DNA of 64,000 nt from Planctomycetota bacterium (GTDB lineage: Bacteria > Planctomycetota > Planctomycetia > Gemmatales > Gemmataceae): positions 88,192-152,191 of the forward strand of contig JACPPF010000018.1 of NCBI GenBank assembly GCA_016191165.1, written 5' to 3'. Made by a program: the position numbers and the translations under genes. Below, one piece after another: positions 44,309 to 52,833 of the stretch (its first letter is position 1; the number at the start of each line of letters is the position of its first letter). The notes under the pieces were generated by a model. That model saw only the letters and a program-made list of their open reading frames with translations, had not been told where the DNA came from and made no database searches.

Positions 44309-45076
44309 ATGTCGTTATCACACGGTCGAATCGTTCTGATCGAAACCCACGCCCCCGGCAACCTCGGCGCGGCGGCGCGCGTCATGCGCAACTTCGGGCT
44401 TTCCGATCTCGTGCTCGTCGCGCCGATTGCCGATCGCTGCGATCAAAACGCCCGGCAAATGGCGACGCACGGCGCGGCGATCCTCGACAACGCGCGCATC
44501 GTCGCCGACCTCAATGACGCGATAGGCGATTGCGTCCTCGTCATCGGCACATCGGCGAAGTGCGGCGGGCTGTTTCGCGGGCAAAACGTCGGCACGCCGC
44601 GCGAGGTGATGCCGCGCGTTGTCGAGGTGCTTCAGCAAGATCGCCCGGCCGCCTTGGTATTCGGCCCCGAGCCAACCGGGTTGTCCAACGCCGTCATCAC
44701 ACGCTGTCATCATCTGATTCAGATTCCGACCGCCGACGAATACCCGGCGCTCAATCTGGCGCAAGCAGTCGCGATTTGTTTGTATGAGCTGCACGTCGCC
44801 ACCAGCGGTTTAGCTGCGACGCGCAGCGGAGCGCGAACTCCCGCGGCCGACCACGCCAGCCTTGAATCCCAGGAATTGATGTTCGCCCAGCTGCAAACCG
44901 CTCTCGAAGAGATTCACTTCCTTTACGGCGACAAGGCCGGGCCGCTCATGCACGCCGTCAGGCATCTCCTCGGCAAGGCGAGGTTGACCGACATGGAGGT
45001 CAAGGTGCTTTTGGGAATGGCCCGGCAAATTCGCTGGCATGTTGCGAATCATCCGGATAGGATCGGTGAGAACTGA
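44309..45076 (+). CDS. trmJ: TrmJ-type tRNA/rRNA 2'-O-methyltransferase
   Basis: 255 residues, SPOUT family. The opening IVLIETHAPGNLGAAARVMR and the knot motifs FGPEPTGLSNAVI and YPALNLAQAVAICLYEL match TrmJ, which methylates position 32 in the tRNA anticodon loop. The usual SLNLSQAV is ALNLAQAV here. Residues ~171-185 (SGLAATRSGARTPAA) are encoded by DNA resembling one arm of the intergenic GTTTAGC palindromes, a possible in-frame repeat insertion. Confidence 0.9.
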   Translation: MSLSHGRIVLIETHAPGNLGAAARVMRNFGLSDLVLVAPIADRCDQNARQMATHGAAILDNARIVADLNDAIGDCVLVIGTSAKCGGLFRGQNVGTPREVMPRVVEVLQQDRPAALVFGPEPTGLSNAVITRCHHLIQIPTADEYPALNLAQAVAICLYELHVATSGLAATRSGARTPAADHASLESQELMFAQLQTALEEIHFLYGDKAGPLMHAVRHLLGKARLTDMEVKVLLGMARQIRWHVANHPDRIGEN

Positions 45077-45160
45077 TGTCATGCCGCCTGCGGTTTAGCG
45101 CCCGCAAAACGCCTCGCGAGGGCTACGCCACCAGCGGCGAAGAAGAGGGGGGAACTTATC

Positions 45161-47470
45161 ATGCGATTCGTCGTTGCGACGGTTGTTTCGTTTGTCGTGT
45201 GCGTGGCCGCGGTTGCCCAGGAAAAGCTCGCCGCCGATTTGCAAGGCCTGGACGCGCGCGTATTCAAGCCCGATTCGCCCGAGGTGAAACTGCGGTGGGA
45301 TAGCTTGCGAACGTTGCGCGAGAACGTCAACAAGAGCGATGTCGCGGCCTGGCGCACCATCAAGACCAAGGCCGACTGGGAGAAATATCGTATCGCGCAT
45401 CTGGCCAAGCTTCGTGCCTCCCTGGGCAAGTTTCCGGAAACGCCAAAACAGGTCAAGGTCGTCACGACGAAGAAGTTGCAAGGCGAAGGCTTCACCGTCG
45501 AGTGCATCCTCTATGAAAGCAGGCCGAACTTTTTCGTGACGGCCAATCTCTACGTGCCCGAGAAAACCGATAAGCCGATGCCGGGCTTCATCGTGATCCA
45601 CAGCCATCACAATCCGAAAACGCAGGGCGAGCTGCAAGACATGGGCATGAACTGGGCGCGCCAGGGTTGCCTGGTGCTGGTCCCCGACATGATCGATCAC
45701 GGTGAGCGCCGGCAGCATCCGTTCAAGGACGCCAAGTCGTACCCGGGCCCATTCAAGACCGGCAGGCAGGATTATTTTTTCCGCTACAACGTCAATCTTC
45801 AGCTCAGCCTCGTCGGCGAAAGTCTCATGGGTTGGATGGTCTGGGACCTGATGCGCGGCGTCGATGTGTTGCTTCAAAGGCCCAACATCGACAGGCAAAA
45901 GATCATGGTGTTCGGGAGCGTGGCGGGCGGCGGCGATCCGTGCGCCGTGTTTGCTGCGCTGGACGAGCGCGTCGCGGCGGCCGCGCCGTTCAACTTCGGC
46001 GGGCCGCAACCCGAAACCAAGTTCCCGCTGCCCAAGGACGCCGAGCTGGCCTTCAACTACATGGGCGGCGGCTCGTGGGAATCGACGCGCAATCTGAAAC
46101 TTTCCGCACGCGACGGATTTCTGCCCTGGCTGATCGTCGGCTCGATCGCTCCGCGCGGGCTCATCTATGGCCATGAGTTCGCCTGGGATGAAAAACGCGA
46201 TCCGGTCTGGACGCGCTTCAACACCATCTGGGGCGATTTCTACGGCGCCAAGGGCAAGCTCGCCTCCGCCAAGGGGAGCGGCTCCGTGCGCGGCCAGGCG
46301 CCGGAATCCACGCATTGCAACAACATCGGCGCCGTGCATCGCAAGCCGATCTACCCGACCTTGAAGCAATGGTTCGGCCTGCCAATCATCGAGATGGAAT
46401 ACAAGAAGCGTTTCGATTCCAGCGAGTTGCAATGCTGGACGGACGATTGGAAGCAGAAGCTCAAGCCCAAGATGGTCCATGAACTCGCGCGCGAATTGGC
46501 CAACCAGAACTCCGTGCCGACGTCGGTCAAGGATGCGCTAATCGCACGTCTGGGCGTCACGCTGCCGGTGGGCGTAAAAGCAGTTCTCGAACGGGTTCCC
46601 GCCGAGAAGCCGCTGCCGAACAAGACAGGATTTCGTGCCGAGCGAATGATCGTGCGTCCGCCCGACGAACCGGGTCATGCGGTTCCGCTGGTAATTCTGC
46701 GGCCAGCCAACAAGGTCAAGCATACCAGCATCGTCATTGGTATTGCCCAATCGGGGAAGGCGGGATTCCTGAAGCATCGCGCGGAGACCATCGCCGAATT
46801 GCTCAAGCGCAACATCGCGGTCTGTCTGCCGGACCTGCGCGGCACCGGCGAAACCGCCAACGATGGCCGTGGCCGAACCAGCGGCGCGACGTCGTACTCG
46901 GCGTCGCTGTTGATGCACGGGCAAACCGTGCCGGGCGTGCAGCTTCAAGAACTCGTACTGGTGATGAACGCGTTGCCGAGGCTTGGCTTCAAGTCGATTG
47001 CGTTGTGGGGCGACTCGTTCGCGCCGACGAACGATCCCAAGATCAACTTCGCGGTTCCATACGATGTCGCCAAGTTTCCCGCGCAGGCCGAGCCAATGGG
47101 CGGCACGCTCGCGCTTCTGGGCGGCGCATTCGGCGGCGGCAACGTCAAGGCTATCTATATCCGCGGCGGCATGGTAAGCTTCCGCTCGATGCTCGATAGC
47201 CCATTCTGCTACTTCCCGCACGATGCGGTCATTCCCGGCGTGCTGCCTGGCGGCGACATTGACTCCCTGGCCAAGGTCCAAGCAAACCGCGGCCTGCGCA
47301 TGGAAGGGCTGGTAGATGGGCTCAACCGCCGCGTGGAGCAGAAGTCGCTTGACGCGGCGTTTCGCGGCGTGGTTTTCACGCGGCCAGCCCACAAGATGCT
47401 CGTGTTGCGCGCGGAGCCGGGTTCGCCCGCTGACGTCGCAACGTGGCTGGCGAACCAGGTGAAAAAATGA
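45161..47470 (+). CDS. Secreted protein with two alpha/beta-hydrolase domains
   Basis: 769 residues with a signal peptide (MRFVVATVVSFVVCVAAVAQ). The first domain resembles acetyl-xylan-esterase-like hydrolases (PGFIVIHSHHN, LVLVPDMIDHGER). Its nucleophile elbow reads FGSVAGGGDP near residue 250, where Ser would be expected in place of Ala, so this site may be inactive. The second domain has a complete elbow IALWGDSFAPTN near residue 617 and an oxyanion-like segment (VCLPDLRGTGET). Homologues are common in planctomycetes. The substrate is probably an esterified polysaccharide, by inference. Confidence 0.8.
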   Translation: MRFVVATVVSFVVCVAAVAQEKLAADLQGLDARVFKPDSPEVKLRWDSLRTLRENVNKSDVAAWRTIKTKADWEKYRIAHLAKLRASLGKFPETPKQVKVVTTKKLQGEGFTVECILYESRPNFFVTANLYVPEKTDKPMPGFIVIHSHHNPKTQGELQDMGMNWARQGCLVLVPDMIDHGERRQHPFKDAKSYPGPFKTGRQDYFFRYNVNLQLSLVGESLMGWMVWDLMRGVDVLLQRPNIDRQKIMVFGSVAGGGDPCAVFAALDERVAAAAPFNFGGPQPETKFPLPKDAELAFNYMGGGSWESTRNLKLSARDGFLPWLIVGSIAPRGLIYGHEFAWDEKRDPVWTRFNTIWGDFYGAKGKLASAKGSGSVRGQAPESTHCNNIGAVHRKPIYPTLKQWFGLPIIEMEYKKRFDSSELQCWTDDWKQKLKPKMVHELARELANQNSVPTSVKDALIARLGVTLPVGVKAVLERVPAEKPLPNKTGFRAERMIVRPPDEPGHAVPLVILRPANKVKHTSIVIGIAQSGKAGFLKHRAETIAELLKRNIAVCLPDLRGTGETANDGRGRTSGATSYSASLLMHGQTVPGVQLQELVLVMNALPRLGFKSIALWGDSFAPTNDPKINFAVPYDVAKFPAQAEPMGGTLALLGGAFGGGNVKAIYIRGGMVSFRSMLDSPFCYFPHDAVIPGVLPGGDIDSLAKVQANRGLRMEGLVDGLNRRVEQKSLDAAFRGVVFTRPAHKMLVLRAEPGSPADVATWLANQVKK

Positions 47471-47731
47471 TCGATTCGGCCGCTCGTCGTTGGCTAGCGG
47501 GATCGGTTTTGGTCTGCGCCAATAAACCCGCGTGACAACCCAATCGGGAATTGATATTTTGAAAAAGACGAGTGAGAAGAAAAAACTTGACAGAGCCTGG
47601 GGAAAAGATTGAACATAAGGTAAGATGAACCGGCGTCGCGACCCGTCGCTGGTTGATGTTTTTCAATTCCGTGGATCCGCGCCGCCACGTTTGCCGGGCG
47701 GACGCCCTTTTTTTTGGCAGGAATGACCGCC

Positions 47732-48580
47732 ATGGCCTTTTTCGCATCCCGTAAACTTCGCTCAACGCTTCTTTCCGTTGCGCTGGGCATCTTCGTGATG
47801 GGCATCCTTGGCAGCGCAAGTGTGATGCTCACGCCCGGCGTCGCCTTGGCCCAGGAGGGAGGCGAGGATGAGAACGCCCAGCCGCAGGAAAAGCAGAAAA
47901 TCAACCCGGTCATGCATTTTTTCCAGTCGATCGGTATCGGCTTCGGCATTCTGTTCGCGGCCATTTCGATCGGCATGGTGGCGTTGATCATCATCCTGCT
48001 ACTTGACCTTCGGCTCGGCGAAGCTGTGCCGCCGTCGTTTGTCGAGGAATTCACCGAGATGGTCAACAAGCGCCAGTTCAAGCAAGCATTTGAGTTGTGC
48101 CGCAATGAGACCTCGTTCATCGGCCGGGTCCTCACCGCGGGGATGGGGCGTTTGCAATACGGGATCGAGGATGCTCGCGAAGCGATGGCGCAGATGACCG
48201 AATCGGTCAAGTCGGGCAAGGATTCATGGATCAGCTACCTGGGCGTCGTCGGCACGTTGGGACCGCTGCTGGGATTGGTCGGCACGGTGTCAGGCATGGT
48301 CGGCGCGTTTCGCAAACTGGGTGAAGCCGCCGGCGCGCCGGACGCGGGCTTGCTGGCCGGCGAGATCTCGCACGCGCTCGTCGTCACGCTGGTCGGCGTC
48401 GCCGTCGCTGTGCCCGCCATCTTTTTTTTCACCATGTTCAAGAACCGATTGACCAGCATTTCCGTCAACGCCGCCAATCTGGCCGATGACCTGCTGACCC
48501 AGATGTATCATAACTCCAAGAAGGCCGCGCCCACCAGCACGGGCGTCACGGAACGCCCGGCGTCGGCCGCGAAGTCCTGA
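47732..48580 (+). CDS. MotA/TolQ/ExbB-family proton channel
   Basis: 282 residues from ATG 47732, with AGGA nine bases upstream; a TTG (47714) and ATG (47723) lie just before. There is an N-terminal signal-like helix ending LTPGVALAQ, then three more membrane helices at about residues 66-92, 168-190 and 214-240. WISYLGVVGTLGPLLGLVGT and ISHALVVTLVGVAVAVPAIF are the ExbB/TolQ signature helices with the conserved Thr residues. It forms the stator with the two ExbD proteins that follow and uses the proton gradient. First gene of a five-gene set. Confidence 0.92.
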   Translation: MAFFASRKLRSTLLSVALGIFVMGILGSASVMLTPGVALAQEGGEDENAQPQEKQKINPVMHFFQSIGIGFGILFAAISIGMVALIIILLLDLRLGEAVPPSFVEEFTEMVNKRQFKQAFELCRNETSFIGRVLTAGMGRLQYGIEDAREAMAQMTESVKSGKDSWISYLGVVGTLGPLLGLVGTVSGMVGAFRKLGEAAGAPDAGLLAGEISHALVVTLVGVAVAVPAIFFFTMFKNRLTSISVNAANLADDLLTQMYHNSKKAAPTSTGVTERPASAAKS

Positions 48581-48583
48581 CCG

Positions 48584-48612
48584 TTTAGCCCCGCGCCTCT
48601 GGCGCGGGCTTT
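48584..48612 (+). repeat. Short GTTTAGCC-type hairpin
   Basis: GTTTAGCCCCGCGCCTCTGG then CGCGGGC, followed by TTTT. It is a half-length relative of the GTTTAGCC palindromes, lying between the exbB and exbD genes. It could lower readthrough. Confidence 0.7.
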
Positions 48613-48633
48613 TGAATTGAGCGAGGTGTCATC

Positions 48634-49104
48634 ATGTCCGCTTCCGTTGACAGTGAAGGCCTGGATGTCAACTTGACTCCGCTACTCGATCTGGTTTTAC
48701 AGCTGATCATGTTCTTCATGATCACCATCAATTTCGTGCGCGTCGATCAGTTTGACAATTCGATCAATCTCCCGCTGGCCAGCACGGCGGTCGCCCTGGA
48801 CAAGAGCGCGGATGATTGGATTTTCCTCAACCTCGACGGCCAGGGCCGGCTCGTCGGCACGCTCAGCACTTTCGTGCTCGATACGCCGCAGAAACTGAAA
48901 GTACATCTGATGCGTGAAAAGGAAAGCCTCGAACGCGCCGCCAGGGCGCAAGGCAAGACGGGGGAACAGAAGATTGTCATCATCCTCCGGGCCGACAAGC
49001 AGTGCAAGTACGCGGAGGTCTTCACCGTTCTACACTCCTGCCAGCTGGCAGGGTTCAAACATTGGCAATTGCGGGTGATGACCAAGTCCAAGGGAGCCGG
49101 ATAA
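48634..49104 (+). CDS. ExbD/TolR-family protein 1
   Basis: 156 residues. A short cytoplasmic tail is followed by VNLTPLLDLVLQLIMFFMIT, with the proton-carrying Asp in the membrane helix, then a ~110-residue periplasmic domain ending in IVIILRADKQCKYAEVFTVL, the typical ExbD strand. It pairs with the ExbB upstream and lies 68 bases before a second ExbD, so the stator may be heteromeric. Confidence 0.92.
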   Translation: MSASVDSEGLDVNLTPLLDLVLQLIMFFMITINFVRVDQFDNSINLPLASTAVALDKSADDWIFLNLDGQGRLVGTLSTFVLDTPQKLKVHLMREKESLERAARAQGKTGEQKIVIILRADKQCKYAEVFTVLHSCQLAGFKHWQLRVMTKSKGAG

Positions 49105-49172
49105 CACGCCGTCTTCGTTTGGCGCTCGCGCCGCGCCTTGAGATTGTAAAACGCCCAAACAGGAAAATCACC

Positions 49173-49766
49173 ATGAGCCGACACAGTCACAAAAACCCCG
49201 GATCGCCTGGCGTGCAGCTCGGTCTTATCATCACGCCGATGCTCGATATGTCATTCCAGATCCTGGCGTTTTTCATCATGACGTACAACCCGTCCGCGCT
49301 GGAGGGGCACATCCCCGGCAGCCTGGTGCCGCCCGCGGATGTGGCGAAAAAAAGCAAGGACAACAACAATTCACCCGCCCCGGTTGACCCATTGTCCATC
49401 CCGGAAGATCAATTGAACCCGGAACTGGACTCGGCCGTCACCGTCAAGGTCCGCGCCGTGGTGAAGGGGCAGGAAAGTGAAGGCCACCCGGTTGGCTCGG
49501 TGAGGCAGATGCTCGTTCAGACCAGTCTCGACACCAGCGCGGAGATCGTCTCCGAGGCGCATCACGACTTCAAGGACGCGCTCAAACTGCTCGACGAACG
49601 GCTCAAGAAAATGACCACCAGCAAGACGAATCTGAAAATCGCGCCTGATGGCGACCTGCGCCAGGAATACGTCATGGTCCTCTACGATGCGTGCAAGAAT
49701 GCCGGCTATAGCAAGGTCCATTTCGTCCCGCCGCCGGTGCTCAATACGAAGCTCAACAAGAAATAG
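49173..49766 (+). CDS. ExbD/TolR-family protein 2
   Basis: 197 residues from ATG 49173 (AGGA seven bases upstream). The membrane helix LGLIITPMLDMSFQILAFFI carries the conserved Asp. The periplasmic part is longer than in copy 1 and includes a Pro/Asn/Lys linker (AKKSKDNNNSPAPVDP) and a C-terminal YVMVLYDACKNAGYSKVHFV strand. Two different ExbD proteins next to one ExbB suggest a specialised energised complex. Confidence 0.9.
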   Translation: MSRHSHKNPGSPGVQLGLIITPMLDMSFQILAFFIMTYNPSALEGHIPGSLVPPADVAKKSKDNNNSPAPVDPLSIPEDQLNPELDSAVTVKVRAVVKGQESEGHPVGSVRQMLVQTSLDTSAEIVSEAHHDFKDALKLLDERLKKMTTSKTNLKIAPDGDLRQEYVMVLYDACKNAGYSKVHFVPPPVLNTKLNKK

Positions 49767-49777
49767 GCAATACGTTC

Positions 49778-49846
49778 GCCGGAAGCGCAAGCGACGGATT
49801 GGCCAAACCCGCACGCGAATGTGCGTCCGTCGCTTGCGCTTCCGGC
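49778..49846. repeat. Intergenic palindrome
   Basis: 21-bp arms GCCGGAAGCGCAAGCGACGG... (49778-49798) and complement (49826-49846), starting 11 bases after the exbD-2 stop. The core is nearly that of the 23792 palindrome. Confidence 0.88.
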
Positions 49847-49907
49847 TAACCAAAATACTCGGGAACTTTTTTTCTCTCCGCACGTCTAATCGCAAATGGG
49901 GGCCTCC

Positions 49908-50969
49908 ATGCGCCATGTTTGGCTTGGTTTCGCCCTTGCAGTCTGGCTGACGAACCTGTCCGCAACCAACGCGCAGGCGTTGAAGAAGCCGGCGGCGGAA
50001 CCGAATTACTCGATCTGGAAAACCGACGAGGGCATCCACGTCAAGGGAATGTCGCTCTTGCTGGGGCAAGGCAGTGCCTTTGGCGTGTCGGCAAACCCGT
50101 ATGGCGCCCTGATGGCACGCAGGCTGTTCGGCGAAAACGAGTTCAACGCCGAGGCCGGCTGGAGCATCGTGTTCGACCGCGTGATTCCCATGACGCCGCG
50201 CCACCTGCGCGCTATCCAGGACGACCGCCCGTTGCCCGTGATATACGAAAAAGACCCTGCCAAGACGGCGCCCCTGGTGGATCAACACTGGTACGTTGCG
50301 TTCATCGAAGCCTTGAGCAACACGCTGCGGACGCCGGAAGCGAATTTCAAGAAGAGTGCTCAGTTGTTCGCCACGGTCGCCTTTCCGCAATTGAGAGCCA
50401 GGCCCTGGGTCTATCGAGGCAAGATCATCACCGTCACCGGGAAGCTGGCGGTATTGCGGCGAGAAGATGCGCCCCGGTTATCCGACCGCAACCTTGAATA
50501 TATTTACACAGGCTATGTCATCGGCCCAACGCCGGGAGCGCCGCCGTTTACGATTATTTTGACGGAACTTCCCCAGGGAGTGGAAAAGCCCGCCGAGAAA
50601 CTCGACCTGAACGTGACTTTTCAGGGCTACTTTCTCTCGTTCGTCCGTTTCCCGGCCGACAAACGTTCAGGCAAGAAGGACGCCATACTTTCCCCCTACC
50701 TCGTGGGAAAGATCGTCGCGGTGAATGCAAACAAGAAGGGTACGGGTGACGGCGCGGACCAGCCGTATTCCGCCACCCTCATCGCTACCGTGCTGGGTGC
50801 ATTTATCACCATCGCGCTGGCCGTCGTGGCCATGAACCTTTGGCACCGCCGGGGTGATCGCCGGATTCAGTCGAAACTTGCCGAGGTTCGCGATCGACAC
50901 AACCCTTTCAACGTCGAACCGGCCGACGAAAACCCGCCGGCGGACGAGAAACCCAAGGGGGATGGTTAG
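49908..50969 (+). CDS. Membrane-anchored protein in the ExbBD cluster, unknown
   Basis: 353 residues from ATG 49908 (GGGGG five bases ahead). A signal peptide (VWLGFALAVWLTNLSATNAQ) opens an extracytoplasmic domain of ~260 residues. It includes WVYRGKIITVTGKLAVLRRE and LDLNVTFQGYFLSFVRF, which look like OB-fold-type strands. A single membrane helix (YSATLIATVLGAFITIALAV) follows, then a charged cytoplasmic tail rich in Pro, Asp and Glu. No family recognised. Its place between exbD-2 and the toroid protein suggests a partner role. Confidence 0.7.
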   Translation: MRHVWLGFALAVWLTNLSATNAQALKKPAAEPNYSIWKTDEGIHVKGMSLLLGQGSAFGVSANPYGALMARRLFGENEFNAEAGWSIVFDRVIPMTPRHLRAIQDDRPLPVIYEKDPAKTAPLVDQHWYVAFIEALSNTLRTPEANFKKSAQLFATVAFPQLRARPWVYRGKIITVTGKLAVLRREDAPRLSDRNLEYIYTGYVIGPTPGAPPFTIILTELPQGVEKPAEKLDLNVTFQGYFLSFVRFPADKRSGKKDAILSPYLVGKIVAVNANKKGTGDGADQPYSATLIATVLGAFITIALAVVAMNLWHRRGDRRIQSKLAEVRDRHNPFNVEPADENPPADEKPKGDG

Positions 50970-51184
50970 AAGTCGCGCGGAAATAAACGCTCGAATTGAG
51001 ATTCGATACGAGCCGCGACCGTCAGGGGAGCGGTCTGGACAAACGCGTGAGCGGTAATGGACGCATGCTGATTTCGAGAAAAAAAACAGCGTATGAGCTT
51101 GCATCCGTACGCCGTTAATGTGAAAATGACCTATACCTGATCATTCCGGTGGTGTTGTTCTTCCAACCGAAGGGACCCAGGATC

Positions 51185-52771
51185 ATGTCTGCCAACAACT
51201 CCAAGCCCAAGACCAATGCCGCTCCGGTTATCGTCATCCGGGAGGATCCCAGTAGCGTGGGCCGATACTTGCTGCTGATGGTTCCCGCCCTGCTGGGCAG
51301 CCTGATCTTCCACGCGGTTCTTGTGGCCGCTTTCGTCCTGTATGTGATTTTCAACCAGGAAACGCGCACGGGGCCGGAGACCGATGAAATCAAGAAGGAC
51401 ACCATCACGACCGAGCAGGTGGAGGAAAAGAAAGAGACGTTCACCGTCACCGACATCGACGAGTCGGCGCAGGAATTCGATACCAACATTCAGTACATGG
51501 CCGAACGCATCGCCGACGTGAGCGTGCCGGGTTCGGTAAACCCGAACGAGGCGGTGGGCATCAAGGACGGCGACAAGAGCGCGCCGCCGGTAAACCTGCC
51601 GGCGCCGGGCGGCTTCACGACCAAAGGGCAAGGCGGCCCGTTTGAAACCACTGGACCGGGCAACAGCATGGCGGTCGGCGAAGTCGGCGGCTACAGCCCG
51701 CGCGGCATGCCGTTGCAAGGCACCTTCTATGGCCGATCGGGCGCCACGCGCGAATACGCCCTGCGTGAGGGCGGCGGCACCAAGGCGTCCGAGGCCTGCG
51801 TCACCCGCGGTCTGCAATGGCTGATCCGCCAGCAACAACCTTCCGGCGCCTGGTCGATGTCCGGCAATGAGGCCAACGAAATCGCCGCCACCGCCCTCGG
51901 CCTGCTCCCCTTCCTGGCCGCGGGCAAAACCCACAAGCCGGCTGACAAGAACCCCTACGACAAAAACATTCTCCGCGCCCTCAATTTCCTCAAACGAAAA
52001 CAGGATCGCAAGACGGGCTACTTCACCGGCGGCATGTACGCTCACGGCCTGGCGACCATCGCCATGTGCGAGGCCTATGGCCTGTCGCAGGACCCGCTGT
52101 TGCGACCCCATGCTCAGGCTGCGATCTACCTCATCGCCTCCGCCCAGCACGACACGGACGGCGGCTGGCGCTACGGGCCCACCAAGACCGCCCAGGGCGA
52201 TATGTCGATCTCCGGCTGGCAGATCATGGCCCTCAAAAGCGGCATGATGGCCGGCCTCAACGTGCCCGCCAAGACCGTCGCCAACGCCAAGAAATTCCTC
52301 GCGCTCAGCATGAACACCGATAGCGGTTACGGCTACGTCCCACGCGGCGGCAGCACCTACCGCATGACCGCGGTTGGCCTTCTGTGCCGACAGTACCTCG
52401 AAAACTGGGGCCCATCCAACCCCAAGATGATCGATGCCGTCCAGAAGCACATCGTCACGCATTCGCCCGACATTCAGGACTCCTATTACTACTACTACGC
52501 CACCCAGGTGCTCCACCATTTCGGCGGCGAGACGTGGCGAAAGTGGAACGACAAGATGCGCGAGAATTTGATCCGCAAGCAAGAATCCAACGAGAAAAGC
52601 CCCAACTTCGGCAGCTGGGCGCCGCAGGGCGATCCGTGGGGCCGGGTCGGCGGACGCCTGATGATGACCTCGCTCAACCTCTTGACTCTCGAAGTCTACT
52701 ACCGCTACCTGCCCCTCTACTACCGCGACGCCGGTTACGGCAAAGACGCGGCAGTGCAGAAGGCGTTCTAA
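51185..52771 (+). CDS. TonB-type membrane anchor fused to a prenyltransferase-like alpha/alpha toroid
   Basis: 528 residues from ATG 51185. One membrane helix at residues 27-56 contains Ser39 and His43 in GSLIFHAVL, the SxxxH spacing that TonB needs to couple to ExbBD. A ~140-residue acidic, Gly/Pro-rich periplasmic linker follows. Residues ~200-500 are alpha/alpha-toroid repeats with QxxxGxW-like turns: RGLQWLIRQQQPSGAWSM, AQHDTDGGWRYG, KKFLALSMNTDSGYGYV. The residues of squalene cyclases (DxDD) are not seen, so a binding role is more likely than catalysis. It is the fifth gene after exbB, exbD, exbD and a membrane protein. Confidence 0.8.
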   Translation: MSANNSKPKTNAAPVIVIREDPSSVGRYLLLMVPALLGSLIFHAVLVAAFVLYVIFNQETRTGPETDEIKKDTITTEQVEEKKETFTVTDIDESAQEFDTNIQYMAERIADVSVPGSVNPNEAVGIKDGDKSAPPVNLPAPGGFTTKGQGGPFETTGPGNSMAVGEVGGYSPRGMPLQGTFYGRSGATREYALREGGGTKASEACVTRGLQWLIRQQQPSGAWSMSGNEANEIAATALGLLPFLAAGKTHKPADKNPYDKNILRALNFLKRKQDRKTGYFTGGMYAHGLATIAMCEAYGLSQDPLLRPHAQAAIYLIASAQHDTDGGWRYGPTKTAQGDMSISGWQIMALKSGMMAGLNVPAKTVANAKKFLALSMNTDSGYGYVPRGGSTYRMTAVGLLCRQYLENWGPSNPKMIDAVQKHIVTHSPDIQDSYYYYYATQVLHHFGGETWRKWNDKMRENLIRKQESNEKSPNFGSWAPQGDPWGRVGGRLMMTSLNLLTLEVYYRYLPLYYRDAGYGKDAAVQKAF

Positions 52772-52774
52772 CCT

Positions 52775-52822
52775 GTTTAGCCGCGTGCCTCTGGCACGTG
52801 AGCCAAAGGCACGCGGCTAAAC
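52775..52822. repeat. Intergenic palindrome, GTTTAGCC-ended type
   Basis: GTTTAGCCGCGTGCCT...AGGCACGCGGCTAAAC, starting three bases after the toroid stop and ending 11 bases before the esterase ATG. Confidence 0.9.
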
Positions 52823-52833
52823 GTAATCCAACC

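Noticed and set aside
47597..47625. A TTGACA ahead of the exbB gene as a promoter
   Set aside because: No acceptable -10 hexamer lies 15-19 bases downstream (TGAACA is too weak).
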